Below are positions 42,164 to 51,238 of a stretch of DNA of 64,000 bases, piece after piece. The position numbers and the translations under genes are program-made. The stretch comes from CAVDRM01 sp963611355. GTDB lineage: Bacteria; Bacillota; Clostridia; Christensenellales; Aristaeellaceae. Each line of letters begins with the position of its first letter. Within the stretch, counting starts at the first letter, position 1. The notes under the pieces were generated by a model. It was not told where the DNA came from. It did not search any database and saw nothing but the letters and a program-made list of their open reading frames with translations. The DNA lies in the NCBI GenBank assembly GCA_963611355.1, contig CAVDRM010000006.1:18654-82653 (forward strand). The letters run 5' to 3'.

Positions 42164-43312
42164 TTATTTCTCTTCACTTGCTATATTTACGTTGATTCCG
42201 TTGACCTCCACACCTTCTTCGGCTCGGATAAGAATATATTTTTTTCCGTTAATGAATCCTGTTTTCAGCATATCGCCGCAGTCGGGCGCGACATGGATGA
42301 CCACACCGGGCGTCCGCACCTCAAACTGCTTGGGGTTGACAATGTTGGCAGCGCTCAAGGTCGTGCCGCGGCCGAATTGCTCGTCGAATTTTTGTTCAAA
42401 GGCTTCTGCCTTTTCAACAGGAACGCCGCAGGTTTCCAGGAGGGAACGCACCTCGGGCGCGGACACAATGGGGGCTTCGGCTTTTTTATCCTCCTTCGTC
42501 TGCTCGATTTTTTCGGCAATCTGCTCATGAACGGCCTGCATGACCTCAAAGTTCAGGTCTTCGGTCAATGTATCTTTTAAAATGGCCTGAAAGGTCTCCT
42601 TCTGAGCGGGCGCAGGCATTGGAAGCTCGGTATGAAAGAGCGCATCCGTCAGCTCCTCATGCGCCATTTCGGGGTCACGGACATAGTAGAGCGCATTATA
42701 GATATTGCTTGCGCGGTCGTCGAAGGCGGGAAACATAAAGCCTGCCTCAGGCGCACCGACCAGCCATTCCGGCTGGCTGGCATGAAATTCATTTTCCTGT
42801 ACTCGGTAGCTTAGAACAGGCTTGCTCAGTTTGACGGGGCAGATGCAGCAGACAAAATAAGAGAACACCGTTTCGTTCAGCGTATCATCCAAAACACGCT
42901 GGGCATCCTTGGCACGATGCGGCACATCATAGGTATCGTGCATCAGAAGAATCAGATAGTTTTCTTTCATATGAATAGAGTCGAAGATGGTCTGATACAG
43001 CATATTGACCAAATCGGCATCCTTAAGCGCGCTGTCCCGCAAATTCATCAAAAACCGGTGCTGTTCACTGTTCATCACCTGCTCCGGCGAGAAGACGATG
43101 TCAATGCCCGTTTGTCCGGGTGTCCCGGATAAAATGCGCTTGAACAGCGCCATGTATTTGCTTACATCCTCCTCCGGAACGGAAATCATAGGCATATCAA
43201 AGACGGAAAGAATTTCACCCTTTGTTGTTACATAGCAGCCGTGAATGCCGGAAATATTTCCCTTTTTGGGGTCAAAGCGGCGCTTGATTTCCGCCAGCTC
43301 CTTCTTGTTCAT
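42164..43312 (-). CDS. DUF4317 family protein
   Basis: The start at 43312 (MNKKELAEIKRRFDPKKGNI) is supported by AAGG upstream and the family's N terminus; 382 residues. DUF4317 proteins are Firmicute-specific and without known function. This copy has no signal or membrane segment. The acidic/lysine stretch near residue 280 (EKIEQTKEDKKAEAP) is a linker. It appears to be a single-gene unit. Confidence 0.82.
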   Translation of the reverse strand: MNKKELAEIKRRFDPKKGNISGIHGCYVTTKGEILSVFDMPMISVPEEDVSKYMALFKRILSGTPGQTGIDIVFSPEQVMNSEQHRFLMNLRDSALKDADLVNMLYQTIFDSIHMKENYLILLMHDTYDVPHRAKDAQRVLDDTLNETVFSYFVCCICPVKLSKPVLSYRVQENEFHASQPEWLVGAPEAGFMFPAFDDRASNIYNALYYVRDPEMAHEELTDALFHTELPMPAPAQKETFQAILKDTLTEDLNFEVMQAVHEQIAEKIEQTKEDKKAEAPIVSAPEVRSLLETCGVPVEKAEAFEQKFDEQFGRGTTLSAANIVNPKQFEVRTPGVVIHVAPDCGDMLKTGFINGKKYILIRAEEGVEVNGINVNIASEEK

Positions 43313-43402
43313 AGATACATAACCTTCTTTCATTAAAAATGAAAACAAAATGCATTATAGCACAAAATCGCTCTGCTGCAAAGTGAGCGGACAACGAAAA
43401 AG

Positions 43403-43434
43403 CGTGCCTGTTTGCTGGAGACACGCTTCTCTTA
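43403..43434 (-). terminator. Hairpin after the ComEA-like gene
   Basis: AAGCGTG and CACGCTT arms with a loop of about 15 bases, immediately after the stop of the minus-strand gene at 43438. The minus strand then runs into TTTTCG. Confidence 0.6.
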
Positions 43435-43437
43435 TTG

Positions 43438-44016
43438 CTATTCGTCAAAGTTAATCAGGGTGCGGATGGCATCTAACTTTTTTGTGCCGATGCCGGAAAC
43501 GGCCAGCAAATCCTCCGGAAAGCGGAAAGCACCGTTCGCTTCTCTTTCAGCGACAATCCGCTGTGCAAGGGCGGCACCGATGCCGGGCAGAGCAATGAGT
43601 TCCTCTGCTGAGGCTGTATTGACGGAAACTGTCTCCTGCACAGACGCAGGCTCATCTTTTTCGGCAGCATTGACGGTAGGCTGATGCATCAAGACATAGG
43701 GAAAAGAGGAAATACGGGCGTTCCGTACAGACTGCGCCACAAAAAAGGCAAAGACAATGCAGAGGAAGACAAGCCCTATGCGCGCCCACGGACGAAAACG
43801 AGCATCCGGCCTTTGCAGCCATCGGGCAAATGCACCCGAATGCTCGGCTCGCCATCGGCGTTTCTTGACAACCTCCGGCATGATAATTTCTTCCAGCTTT
43901 TCCATGCTCTGACGATAGTCCCGAACAAGCTGCTCAAAGGCTTCCCGCTCGGCGGGCGGCTCCTCTTCGGACAGGCCACCCGTGTTTGGTGAAGCGGCCG
44001 TTTTTCGATAGCGCAT
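43438..44016 (-). CDS. ComEA-like helix-hairpin-helix DNA-binding membrane protein
   Basis: 192 residues. A charged, coiled N terminus (1-75) is followed by one membrane helix (IGLVFLCIVFAFFVAQSV, about 80-97). The external C-terminal domain carries the ComEA pattern VNTASAEELIALPGIGAALAQRIVAERE and AVSGIGTKKLDAI. In competent bacteria ComEA captures incoming DNA. Unlike ComEA there is a long cytoplasmic head and no SLBB domain. No comEC is present in the window. Confidence 0.75.
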   Translation of the reverse strand: MRYRKTAASPNTGGLSEEEPPAEREAFEQLVRDYRQSMEKLEEIIMPEVVKKRRWRAEHSGAFARWLQRPDARFRPWARIGLVFLCIVFAFFVAQSVRNARISSFPYVLMHQPTVNAAEKDEPASVQETVSVNTASAEELIALPGIGAALAQRIVAEREANGAFRFPEDLLAVSGIGTKKLDAIRTLINFDE

Positions 44017-44030
44017 AAAACCCTCCGAAA

Positions 44031-45431
44031 TTACACGCTTTTTCTAACCTTTTGCCCTTGTGCCGTATCCTCGACGATATAGCCCAGCGCCTTGATTTCA
44101 TCGCGCAGTTCGTCGGAGCGCTTCCATTCCTTGCTTTTGCGGGCGGCAGCACGGGCGTCAACCAGATCCTGCACATTCTGAGGCAGTGTATCTTCGGCCT
44201 TCTGCATCAAAAGCCCCAGCACATCGCACAGACCGAGCAGCGTATCCAGCGCAGTCTTAACGGCCTCCTTTGCGCTGTCGGCAGTCAGGGACACATTGGC
44301 ATCCTGCACAAGGGAGAACAGAGCACCGATGGCGTCTGCCGTGTTCAGGTCATCGTCCATCGCCTCGTCAAAGTGCGCGGCGTTTTCATGAACGCGCCCG
44401 ATAAACGCGGTCTCTTCGGCAGACAATTCGCGCTCCTGAGCGTGTTCCAGAAGGAATCGCAGATGGTCGCGGGCGGTATACAGGCGCATCAAGGAGGCGT
44501 GTGCCTGAGCGATCATGTCACGGCTGAAATTGATGGGACTTCTGTAATGCGCGGACAGCATGAAGAAGCGGATGTCCTCAGCGGCAAATTCCTTCAAAAT
44601 ATCACGGACGGTGAAGAAATTTCCGGCCGACTTGGACATTTTTTCATTATCGATGTTGATAAAGCCGTTGTGCATCCAATAGTGTACGTAGGGTTTGCCG
44701 GTCGCGCCCTCGGACTGGGCAATTTCGTTTTCATGATGGGGGAAGAGCAAATCCTTGCCGCCCGTGTGAATGTCAAAGGTTTCGCCAAGATACTTCATGC
44801 TCATGGCAGAGCATTCGATGTGCCAGCCGGGACGCCCTTGCCCCCACGGGCTTGGCCAAGACGGTTCGCCGGGCTTGGCCGCCTTCCACAGTGCAAAGTC
44901 GGCGGGATTTTTCTTGATATCATCCACTTCAATGCGGGCGCCGGCCTCCAGATCATCCAAGTTCTGGCCGGAAAGCTTGCCGTAGCCGGGGAATGCCTTG
45001 GTATCATAATACACATCGCCGTTCGCTTCATAGGCCAAGCCCTTCTGCTGAAGTGCTTTGATGAGCTTGATGATGTCGCCGATATGCTCCGTGGCGCGGG
45101 GATGCACCGTGGCGGGACGAATGCCGAGCGTTTTGGCGTCCTTAAAATACTCCTCAATGAAGTGGTCGCCAAGCTCCTTGACCGTGATATGCTCTTCGTT
45201 TGCGCGTTTAATCATTTTGTCGTCAATGTCGGTGAAGTTCTGGACGAAGGTGACCTTATAGCCGCGATGTTCCAGATACCGGCGAAGCACATCAAACACG
45301 ATGAACGGACGTGCATTGCCGACATGAAAATAATTATAGACGGTGGGACCGCAGGCGTAAATGCGTACCTCACCCGCATGAACGGGAACGAACTCTTCCT
45401 TGCGACGGGACTGACTGTTATAGATTTTCAT
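44031..45431 (-). CDS. cysS: Cysteinyl-tRNA synthetase
   Basis: 466 residues. The HIGH equivalent is FHVGNARPFIVFDVLRR. Zinc ligands include CGPTVYN, the HIECSAMS region and HHENE. KMSKSAGNFF is the second signature. It charges tRNA-Cys. It overlaps cysE by 14 bases, so both are under the upstream T-box. Confidence 0.97.
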   Translation of the reverse strand: MKIYNSQSRRKEEFVPVHAGEVRIYACGPTVYNYFHVGNARPFIVFDVLRRYLEHRGYKVTFVQNFTDIDDKMIKRANEEHITVKELGDHFIEEYFKDAKTLGIRPATVHPRATEHIGDIIKLIKALQQKGLAYEANGDVYYDTKAFPGYGKLSGQNLDDLEAGARIEVDDIKKNPADFALWKAAKPGEPSWPSPWGQGRPGWHIECSAMSMKYLGETFDIHTGGKDLLFPHHENEIAQSEGATGKPYVHYWMHNGFINIDNEKMSKSAGNFFTVRDILKEFAAEDIRFFMLSAHYRSPINFSRDMIAQAHASLMRLYTARDHLRFLLEHAQERELSAEETAFIGRVHENAAHFDEAMDDDLNTADAIGALFSLVQDANVSLTADSAKEAVKTALDTLLGLCDVLGLLMQKAEDTLPQNVQDLVDARAAARKSKEWKRSDELRDEIKALGYIVEDTAQGQKVRKSV

Positions 45432-46110
45432 GATGCTCCTCCTGACTTTCTTTTCGTTTTTCGCAATTCAGTTCGGGACACCGGCTGCAATTGTGCTCCT
45501 CCTGATAGGAATGCAGTGCGCTTTCCAGATGCTCGACTCTTTCCAGCATGGGGTCGGGCAGATTGCCGTGTTCCAAGTCAATATCGGGCATCTTCTGCTT
45601 TTGCCGAACAATGCGGCCGGGGTTGCCGACCACCGTGCAGTGATCCGGCACATCCTTGAGCACAATGGCGCCAGCACCGACCTTCACATGGTCGCCGATG
45701 GTGATTGGGCCTAATACCTTTGCGCCAGCGCCGATGGTGACATGGCTGCCGATGGTCGGATGGCGTTTTCCCGTGTCCTTGCCCGTGCCGCCCAACGTCA
45801 CACCCTGATACAGCGTGACATCATCGCCGATGATGGTGGTTTCACCGATGACGACGCCGCTGCCGTGATCAATGAACAGACCATTGCCGATCTGCGCGCC
45901 GGGATGAATCTCGATCCCCGTTTTGCGCCTTGTGCGGGCGCTGATCATGCGGGCAAGCAGAAAATGACCTTTGACATACGCCTTGTGCGCCACACGATGG
46001 CGAATCAGCGCCTTCACGCCGGGATAGCACAAAAGCACTTCCATTCTGCTGTGCGCAGCCGGGTCACGCGAAAGGACAGCGTCTATATCCGTCCGAAGCT
46101 GGTCAAACAT
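45418..46110 (-). CDS. cysE: Serine O-acetyltransferase
   Basis: 230 residues. A helical N-terminal half is followed by left-handed beta-helix hexapeptides: GIEIHPGAQIGNGLFIDHG, GVVIGETTIIGDDVTLYQGV and GAKVLGPITIGDHVKVGAGA. His and Asp of the active site are in the first of these. It makes O-acetylserine for cysteine synthesis. The C-terminal 40 residues carry an extra cysteine pair (CSRCPELNC). Confidence 0.95.
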   Translation of the reverse strand: MFDQLRTDIDAVLSRDPAAHSRMEVLLCYPGVKALIRHRVAHKAYVKGHFLLARMISARTRRKTGIEIHPGAQIGNGLFIDHGSGVVIGETTIIGDDVTLYQGVTLGGTGKDTGKRHPTIGSHVTIGAGAKVLGPITIGDHVKVGAGAIVLKDVPDHCTVVGNPGRIVRQKQKMPDIDLEHGNLPDPMLERVEHLESALHSYQEEHNCSRCPELNCEKRKESQEEHHENL

Positions 46111-46139
46111 TCAAAGCCCCCAATCGCCTTAAAAATAGA

Positions 46140-46373
46140 AAAGCGCCTGTCTCTTTCATCAGAGACAGGCGCTCACAACGAACACTTGCATCCACTCCGC
46201 AGAAAAGTGAAGCGGCCGATAACGCAGCCTATACGGTGCGGAATACTTTCATTTTCCTCCGCACGGCTCACGGGGGCACTGTCCGTCTGCCGCAGATGCG
46301 CTTGCAGCCCATCGGCGCGTCCTCTCTGAAGCGGCATGAAGCGCGGACTTTTTTCCCGGTCATCGCCAGAACT
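46140..46373 (-). promoter_or_regulatory. T-box riboswitch (tRNA-Cys) of cysE-cysS
   Basis: On the minus strand the leader begins with a stem I start (GATGACCGGGAAAAAAGT) and an AGAGAGG-type bulge. A cysteine TGC triplet at 46278-46276 is placed as specifier. GCTGCGTTATCGGCCGC resembles the conserved linker. TGGA at 46194-46191 can pair with the UCCA end of tRNA-Cys, whose discriminator base is U. A strong terminator, AGCGCCTGTCTCT with inverse arm (46142-46173) and TTTTC, closes it. The 14-base T-box core is poorly conserved around TGGA. Confidence 0.75.
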
Positions 46374-46403
46374 ATTATATGCCGAAAATCTTTTAATTGT
46401 CAA
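46374..46403 (-). promoter_or_regulatory. Promoter of the cysE-cysS T-box operon
   Basis: On the minus strand TTGACA (46403-46398), 18 bases and TATAAT (46379-46374) are both consensus. The -35 box overlaps the end of ppk1. Confidence 0.85.
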
Positions 46404-48412
46404 TACGGAATGTCGGCTTCCTGTGCGTTGACGAGCGGCTCTGTCCGCTCTGCCCGTGCGTAGTTCCCGTCTTTGTCCATAATCCAAGCCTTCATGTTGT
46501 CGCGCTTTTCTAAAAGCAGCTCGTTATAGACACGGTTGCGGATGGACATATTTTCAATGGGAAAGAGCAGCTCAACGCGCTTGTCAAGGTTTCTGGTCAT
46601 CAGGTCGGCGGAGGAGAGAAACACGGCAGGCTCGCCGCTGTTTTCAAAGCAATACACCCGCGCATGCTCAAGAAAACGGCCGATAATGGAACGCACCTCA
46701 ATGTTGTCATGCTTTTTGACCTTCAGACAGCACGCCCCGCGCACAATCAGCGTCACGGGAACGCCTGCGTCCGCAGCACGGTACAGGTGCTTAATCATCT
46801 GCTTGTCCGTCAGCCCGTTCATTTTGGCCATGATGCCGCAGGGCTCGCCCCGTTCGGCGTTTTCAATTTCCCTGTCTATCATTTCATCCAGCTTTTTGCG
46901 GAGGCCATCCGGCGATGCGCAGAGCTTTTCAAGAGGGGAGAGAGCGGAAAAGCCGGTTAACTGATTAAAGAAGGAGCCGGCGTCCCGCCCGATGATTTCA
47001 TCAGCGGTAAACAGCCCCATATCGGTGTACAGCTTGGCGGTGCTGTCGTTATAATTGCCTGTTCCCAAATGCACATAGCGTTTCAGGCCGTTTTCCTCGC
47101 GCCGAATGACTAAAGTAATCTTGCTGTGCGCCTTGAGGCTGGGAACACCGTAGATGACATGACAGCCTGCCTTTTCCAGCGCCAGACACCAGTTGATGTT
47201 GTTTTCCTCGTCGAAGCGGGCGCGCACCTCAATCAGCACCGTTACCTGCTTGCCATTTCGGGCGGCGCGGGACAGGGCGGCCACAATGGGGCTTTTGCCG
47301 CTCACGCGGTACAACGTCTGTTTAATGGCCATAACATTGGGGTCATCGGCCGCTTCGGAGACAAAGCGAATGACAGGCGCAAAAGAGTCGTAAGGGTGGT
47401 GCAGAAAAATGTCGCCTTGACGGATGGCCGAAAAAATGTCCGGCGCGTCAGAGACGGCCTGCGGGATGCGCGGCGAAAAGGCAGGGAAGCGAAGGTCATC
47501 AAAGCCCTCCAAGAAGGCAATCTGCTTCATGAAAAAGCTCGGATTTAACGGACCGGAAACAGCAAACACTTCATTGTCCGTAATATCCAGATACCGCTTG
47601 AGGCGCGTAAGCAGCCGGCTGTCAAAGCGCTTGGGTACCTGCAATCGGACGACCTGCCCCCATTTGCGCTGCTTTAAATTTTTGCGCATTTCGACAATCA
47701 GCGTATCCGCATTGCTGTCGTCATATAAAAAGTCGGTATTTCGTGTCAGGCGGAAGGGCTGACAAACAACGGGCTGGTCGCCGCCAAAGAGTCTGTACGC
47801 AAATGCGGACACCGCATTTTCAAGCAAAACGCCCCGTGCGCGTCCCTTGCCCATCGGCAGCATAATGACCCTGTCGATAGACTGAGGAAGGGGGAGCAGC
47901 GCAAAGCGCATCATTTCTCCGCGGGCAACGGGCGGCAAAAGAAGCGCCAGATGCAGGCATTTGGCCGCCAGCAGCGGGAACGGCCGCTTCATGTCAATGG
48001 CACGGGGTGTCAAAAGCGGCGCAATGTTATGGTCAAAATAATTGGACAGCCATGTACGCTGCTCACGGTTCAGCTCATGCATGGGCAGCAGATGAATGCC
48101 GGCATCCGCAAGGTCGCTCAAATATGCGTTCAAAACATGATATTGACGCTCCACCAGCTCGCGGACGCGCAGATTAATCTCCGCAAGCTGCTCGGCGGGT
48201 GTCAATCCGGCAATGTCTGTCTTTTTGGAGTTCGTTTTTAAATCCCGCACCAAGCCGCCGACACGCACCATGTAAAACTCATCCAGATTGCTCTCGCAGA
48301 TGGAGATGAATTTTCCGCGCTCCAGCAGGGGATTTTCCTGATTGCAGGCCTCCTCTAATACACGGGCATTAAAGCTGATCCAGCTTAGCTCTCTGTTTTG
48401 AAATTTGCTCAT
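46400..48412 (-). CDS. ppk1: Polyphosphate kinase 1
   Basis: The start at 48412 (MSKFQNRELSWISFNARVL) follows AAAGGATG; 670 residues. The N domain opens with the family signature. The catalytic histidine region appears as HLGTGNYNDSTAKLYTDMGL, and IKQTLYRVSGKSPIV and RFDEENNINW belong to the C1 domain. It polymerises ATP phosphate into polyphosphate. It follows the metallophosphoesterase by about 12 bases. Confidence 0.96.
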   Translation of the reverse strand: MSKFQNRELSWISFNARVLEEACNQENPLLERGKFISICESNLDEFYMVRVGGLVRDLKTNSKKTDIAGLTPAEQLAEINLRVRELVERQYHVLNAYLSDLADAGIHLLPMHELNREQRTWLSNYFDHNIAPLLTPRAIDMKRPFPLLAAKCLHLALLLPPVARGEMMRFALLPLPQSIDRVIMLPMGKGRARGVLLENAVSAFAYRLFGGDQPVVCQPFRLTRNTDFLYDDSNADTLIVEMRKNLKQRKWGQVVRLQVPKRFDSRLLTRLKRYLDITDNEVFAVSGPLNPSFFMKQIAFLEGFDDLRFPAFSPRIPQAVSDAPDIFSAIRQGDIFLHHPYDSFAPVIRFVSEAADDPNVMAIKQTLYRVSGKSPIVAALSRAARNGKQVTVLIEVRARFDEENNINWCLALEKAGCHVIYGVPSLKAHSKITLVIRREENGLKRYVHLGTGNYNDSTAKLYTDMGLFTADEIIGRDAGSFFNQLTGFSALSPLEKLCASPDGLRKKLDEMIDREIENAERGEPCGIMAKMNGLTDKQMIKHLYRAADAGVPVTLIVRGACCLKVKKHDNIEVRSIIGRFLEHARVYCFENSGEPAVFLSSADLMTRNLDKRVELLFPIENMSIRNRVYNELLLEKRDNMKAWIMDKDGNYARAERTEPLVNAQEADIPY

Positions 48413-48424
48413 GGATATCATCCT

Positions 48425-49504
48425 TTATTTTGTCATTTTAGTGGTCAGGGTCAGCAGGGTAACGCAGGGCACGTTAAAGAAGCGCATGGGCAGGCAGGAA
48501 TATATTTTTGCCGCGCCGAGACCCGGACTGATATATTGCGAAATGCCATGCACGGTTTGCAGGCCGGACAGTGTTATGCCGAGCGGGAACCAGCCGCTTT
48601 TTTTTGCGCCGAGCGCCTTCGGCAGATACACGGCGCCAATCAGCGGAAGCCTGCATTGGCCGTTGTTGTAATGCCCGCTCAGCACCAGCGAAATGGTTTT
48701 CACATAAGAAGCACGGCTTTCCGAGGAGCGGAGCATGGTGACGGCCTCGTCGGTCAGCGGCGCATGGGTCAAGACAACGCAGGTGTCCGTAGAAAGCATC
48801 GTCCTTTGCGCCTCCTCCATACGATTCAGCACATCTTTTCTGTATTCGACCATGTTCAGCCCGAAGGTCTTTTCCTGCGAGTCGGGCAGCGTCCGTATTT
48901 CCTCTTCATAGGAAGAAATGGCACGGGACATGGACTGAAGATCAAGCGTAAAGAAGGATTCAGGGCATATCCAAATCGTTTCCTTACCATAGGGAACTTC
49001 CACAGGCGCATCCAGATAGGTCGCGCTGTGCTTTTCCGCGGTCAAGATAAATTCTGCCTTGACATTGTTTGTGATTCCCATCGACGTCCGAAGCGGTGCA
49101 GGGTCTTCATCGCCGGCAATCAGGAAGATAGGGATATCATCGGGAATCAGGTCGATCAGCTCAATCAGCGGCGTAAAATCGCCGTCCGCGCCGACAGAGT
49201 CACCCGTAATGCAGACTGCATTGTATTTGATGCCCGTGATGGTCGCTTGTAAGTCCGTCTGCTCTGCGCCGAAGCGGGCGCCGTGCAGGTCGCTGATATG
49301 CAGAATCTTGTAGCCCTCTAAGGCTGATGGCAGAGACGGAATGGTGACGGATTGCGAAATCAGCTGCACCTGCCGATTCAGCACAAGGTTGACCAGAAAC
49401 AAAACCGCCAAAATCAAGACAAAAATGAGAAGACAGACCATAAAGCCGTGTCCGCGGGGCGTTTTCTCCTTTGCGAACAGGGGATCATCCATAGCCTTGG
49501 GCAT
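48425..49504 (-). CDS. Membrane-anchored metallophosphoesterase-like protein with changed metal ligands
   Basis: 359 residues. One N-terminal membrane helix (about 21-43) is followed by an outside calcineurin-type domain: ILHISDLHGARFG supplies D and H, and CITGDSVGA supplies the next D. The usual GNHD/E motif is AGDEDP and the usual GHxHGGQ is GHYNNGQ; LTHAPL keeps one histidine. Losing N-H and the final H argues for weak or altered catalysis. YkuE-type relatives act on lipids or wall precursors. Confidence 0.75.
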   Translation of the reverse strand: MPKAMDDPLFAKEKTPRGHGFMVCLLIFVLILAVLFLVNLVLNRQVQLISQSVTIPSLPSALEGYKILHISDLHGARFGAEQTDLQATITGIKYNAVCITGDSVGADGDFTPLIELIDLIPDDIPIFLIAGDEDPAPLRTSMGITNNVKAEFILTAEKHSATYLDAPVEVPYGKETIWICPESFFTLDLQSMSRAISSYEEEIRTLPDSQEKTFGLNMVEYRKDVLNRMEEAQRTMLSTDTCVVLTHAPLTDEAVTMLRSSESRASYVKTISLVLSGHYNNGQCRLPLIGAVYLPKALGAKKSGWFPLGITLSGLQTVHGISQYISPGLGAAKIYSCLPMRFFNVPCVTLLTLTTKMTK

Positions 49505-49671
49505 AATTACCCTCCCAATACAGGATACGCGCCTATTATATCGGAAAAGCGTTCGTCTTTCAATCCATATTTGGATGTTAAAATATAATTTTACCGAATG
49601 ATTGGTATGGATTTTAAGTGCCGCTCTGTGTTATGATAGGAACAGATATATCGGACGGAGGCGCTGAAGCG

Positions 49672-51060
49672 ATGGCGAAGGTCAAAACACTGTTCACCTG
49701 TACGGCCTGCGGCTATGAAACGCCGCGCTGGTTCGGAAAATGTCCGGAATGCGGTGCATGGAACACCTTGGAGGAGAACACACCACCGCCAACCGCTGCT
49801 CCAGCAAAGCCGCAGAAACAGCGCGGCGGGACGGGCAGTCAGGCACTGCCGATTTTTCAAATTGAGGCCGGAGAACAGATTTATCAAAAGACCGGCATCA
49901 GCGAATTGGACCGTGTGCTGGGCGGCGGCTTGGTGGAGGGCGCTCTTTTGCTGGTCGGTGGCGAGCCGGGCATCGGCAAATCCACCCTGCTTTTGCAGGT
50001 CTGCGCGAAGCTGTCACGGATGGGCAAGCGCGTTTTGTATGTGACCGGCGAGGAAAGTGCAAGACAGATCAAGCTCCGCGCCCTTCGCCTTCATGCGGAC
50101 GAAAACGAAATGCTTGTGCTGGCGGAGAACGCGATGGATGCCATTGAAGAAAAGCTGCATGCGATTCAGCCGGACTATGTCGTCATCGACTCCATTCAGA
50201 CCCTGTACAGGCCGGAGCTGGCCGGTGCTCCCGGCTCGGTCAGTCAGGTGCGCGAATGCGCTTCTCTGCTGATGCGCTATGCCAAGACGAACGGCTGCGC
50301 CATGATGTTAGTCGGTCATGTGACAAAGGAAGGTGCAATCGCCGGCCCGCGCATCCTGGAGCATATGGTGGATGTCGTTCTCTATTTTGAGGGCGACCAT
50401 CAGCATGAATTTCGGCTTCTCCGCGCAGTCAAGAACCGCTTCGGCTCAGTCAATGAATTGGGCGTGTTCGAAATGACAGGCGCGGGAATGCAGCCCGTTG
50501 AAAACGCCTCCGAAACGCTGCTTTCACAGCGGGCAAAAAATGCCAGCGGCTCTGCCGTGCTTTGCGGGATGGAGGGCAGTCGTCCCATGCTGGTGGATAT
50601 TCAGGCGTTGGTTGCCCAGTCTTACTATGCAGCGCCCCGCCGCACGGTGGACGGCATGGATTCCTCCCGTGTGATGCTGCTTCTGGCCGTGCTGGAAAAG
50701 CGGGCAGGCGTTCGCCTTTATAATCAGGATGTCTATATCAACGTTGCGGGTGGCATGAGCCTCAACGAGCCGGCGGCGGACTTGGCCGTGTGCATGGCTG
50801 TCGCTTCGTCCGCCAGAGACATTATCCTGCCGAACGATTGCGTCATGATGGGCGAGGTCGGCTTGGCGGGAGAGGTGCGGGCGATTTCCCAGCTTGAACG
50901 GCGGATTGCCGAATCGAAGCGACTCGGATTTACGCATATCTTATGTCCTAAGGACAGCGCACGGCGTATCAAAGCGCCGAAGGATGTGACGATTCATGCG
51001 GTCGATACGGTTGCTCAGGCGATGGCCGTCCTTGGAATGTTCAAGAGCAGCGCAGAATGA
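49672..51060 (+). CDS. radA: DNA repair protein RadA
   Basis: The start at 49672 follows GGAGG; 462 residues. A four-cysteine zinc finger (CTACGYETPRWFGKCPEC, 9-26), RecA-like core with Walker A GEPGIGKSTL, the RadA KNRFG motif (AVKNRFGSVNE), and a Lon-like C-terminal domain (QDVYINVAGGMSLNEPAADL). It drives branch migration in recombination. Confidence 0.97.
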   Translation: MAKVKTLFTCTACGYETPRWFGKCPECGAWNTLEENTPPPTAAPAKPQKQRGGTGSQALPIFQIEAGEQIYQKTGISELDRVLGGGLVEGALLLVGGEPGIGKSTLLLQVCAKLSRMGKRVLYVTGEESARQIKLRALRLHADENEMLVLAENAMDAIEEKLHAIQPDYVVIDSIQTLYRPELAGAPGSVSQVRECASLLMRYAKTNGCAMMLVGHVTKEGAIAGPRILEHMVDVVLYFEGDHQHEFRLLRAVKNRFGSVNELGVFEMTGAGMQPVENASETLLSQRAKNASGSAVLCGMEGSRPMLVDIQALVAQSYYAAPRRTVDGMDSSRVMLLLAVLEKRAGVRLYNQDVYINVAGGMSLNEPAADLAVCMAVASSARDIILPNDCVMMGEVGLAGEVRAISQLERRIAESKRLGFTHILCPKDSARRIKAPKDVTIHAVDTVAQAMAVLGMFKSSAE

Positions 51061-51238
51061 CAAGACTGCCATGTTAAGAAAATGGGTGTAAAAACGCCAG
51101 AATTGGCGCAATTATTTTACATTTATTAATATAAGTTTAATATATTGTAATATTTTCTTAACAAATCATCTTGCTATTCATGGTATGATATAAGCGTAAA
51201 TCGGACAATGTTTTCACTGTCCGCGGGAGGGATAACAC

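Noticed and set aside
44052..45659. 535-codon plus-strand open frame
   Set aside because: It is the antisense shadow of cysS and cysE, produced by GC-rich third positions.
46173..46487. 104-codon open frame on the minus strand upstream of cysE
   Set aside because: It lies across the T-box leader and promoter, has no ribosome site, and its sequence is explained by RNA structure.
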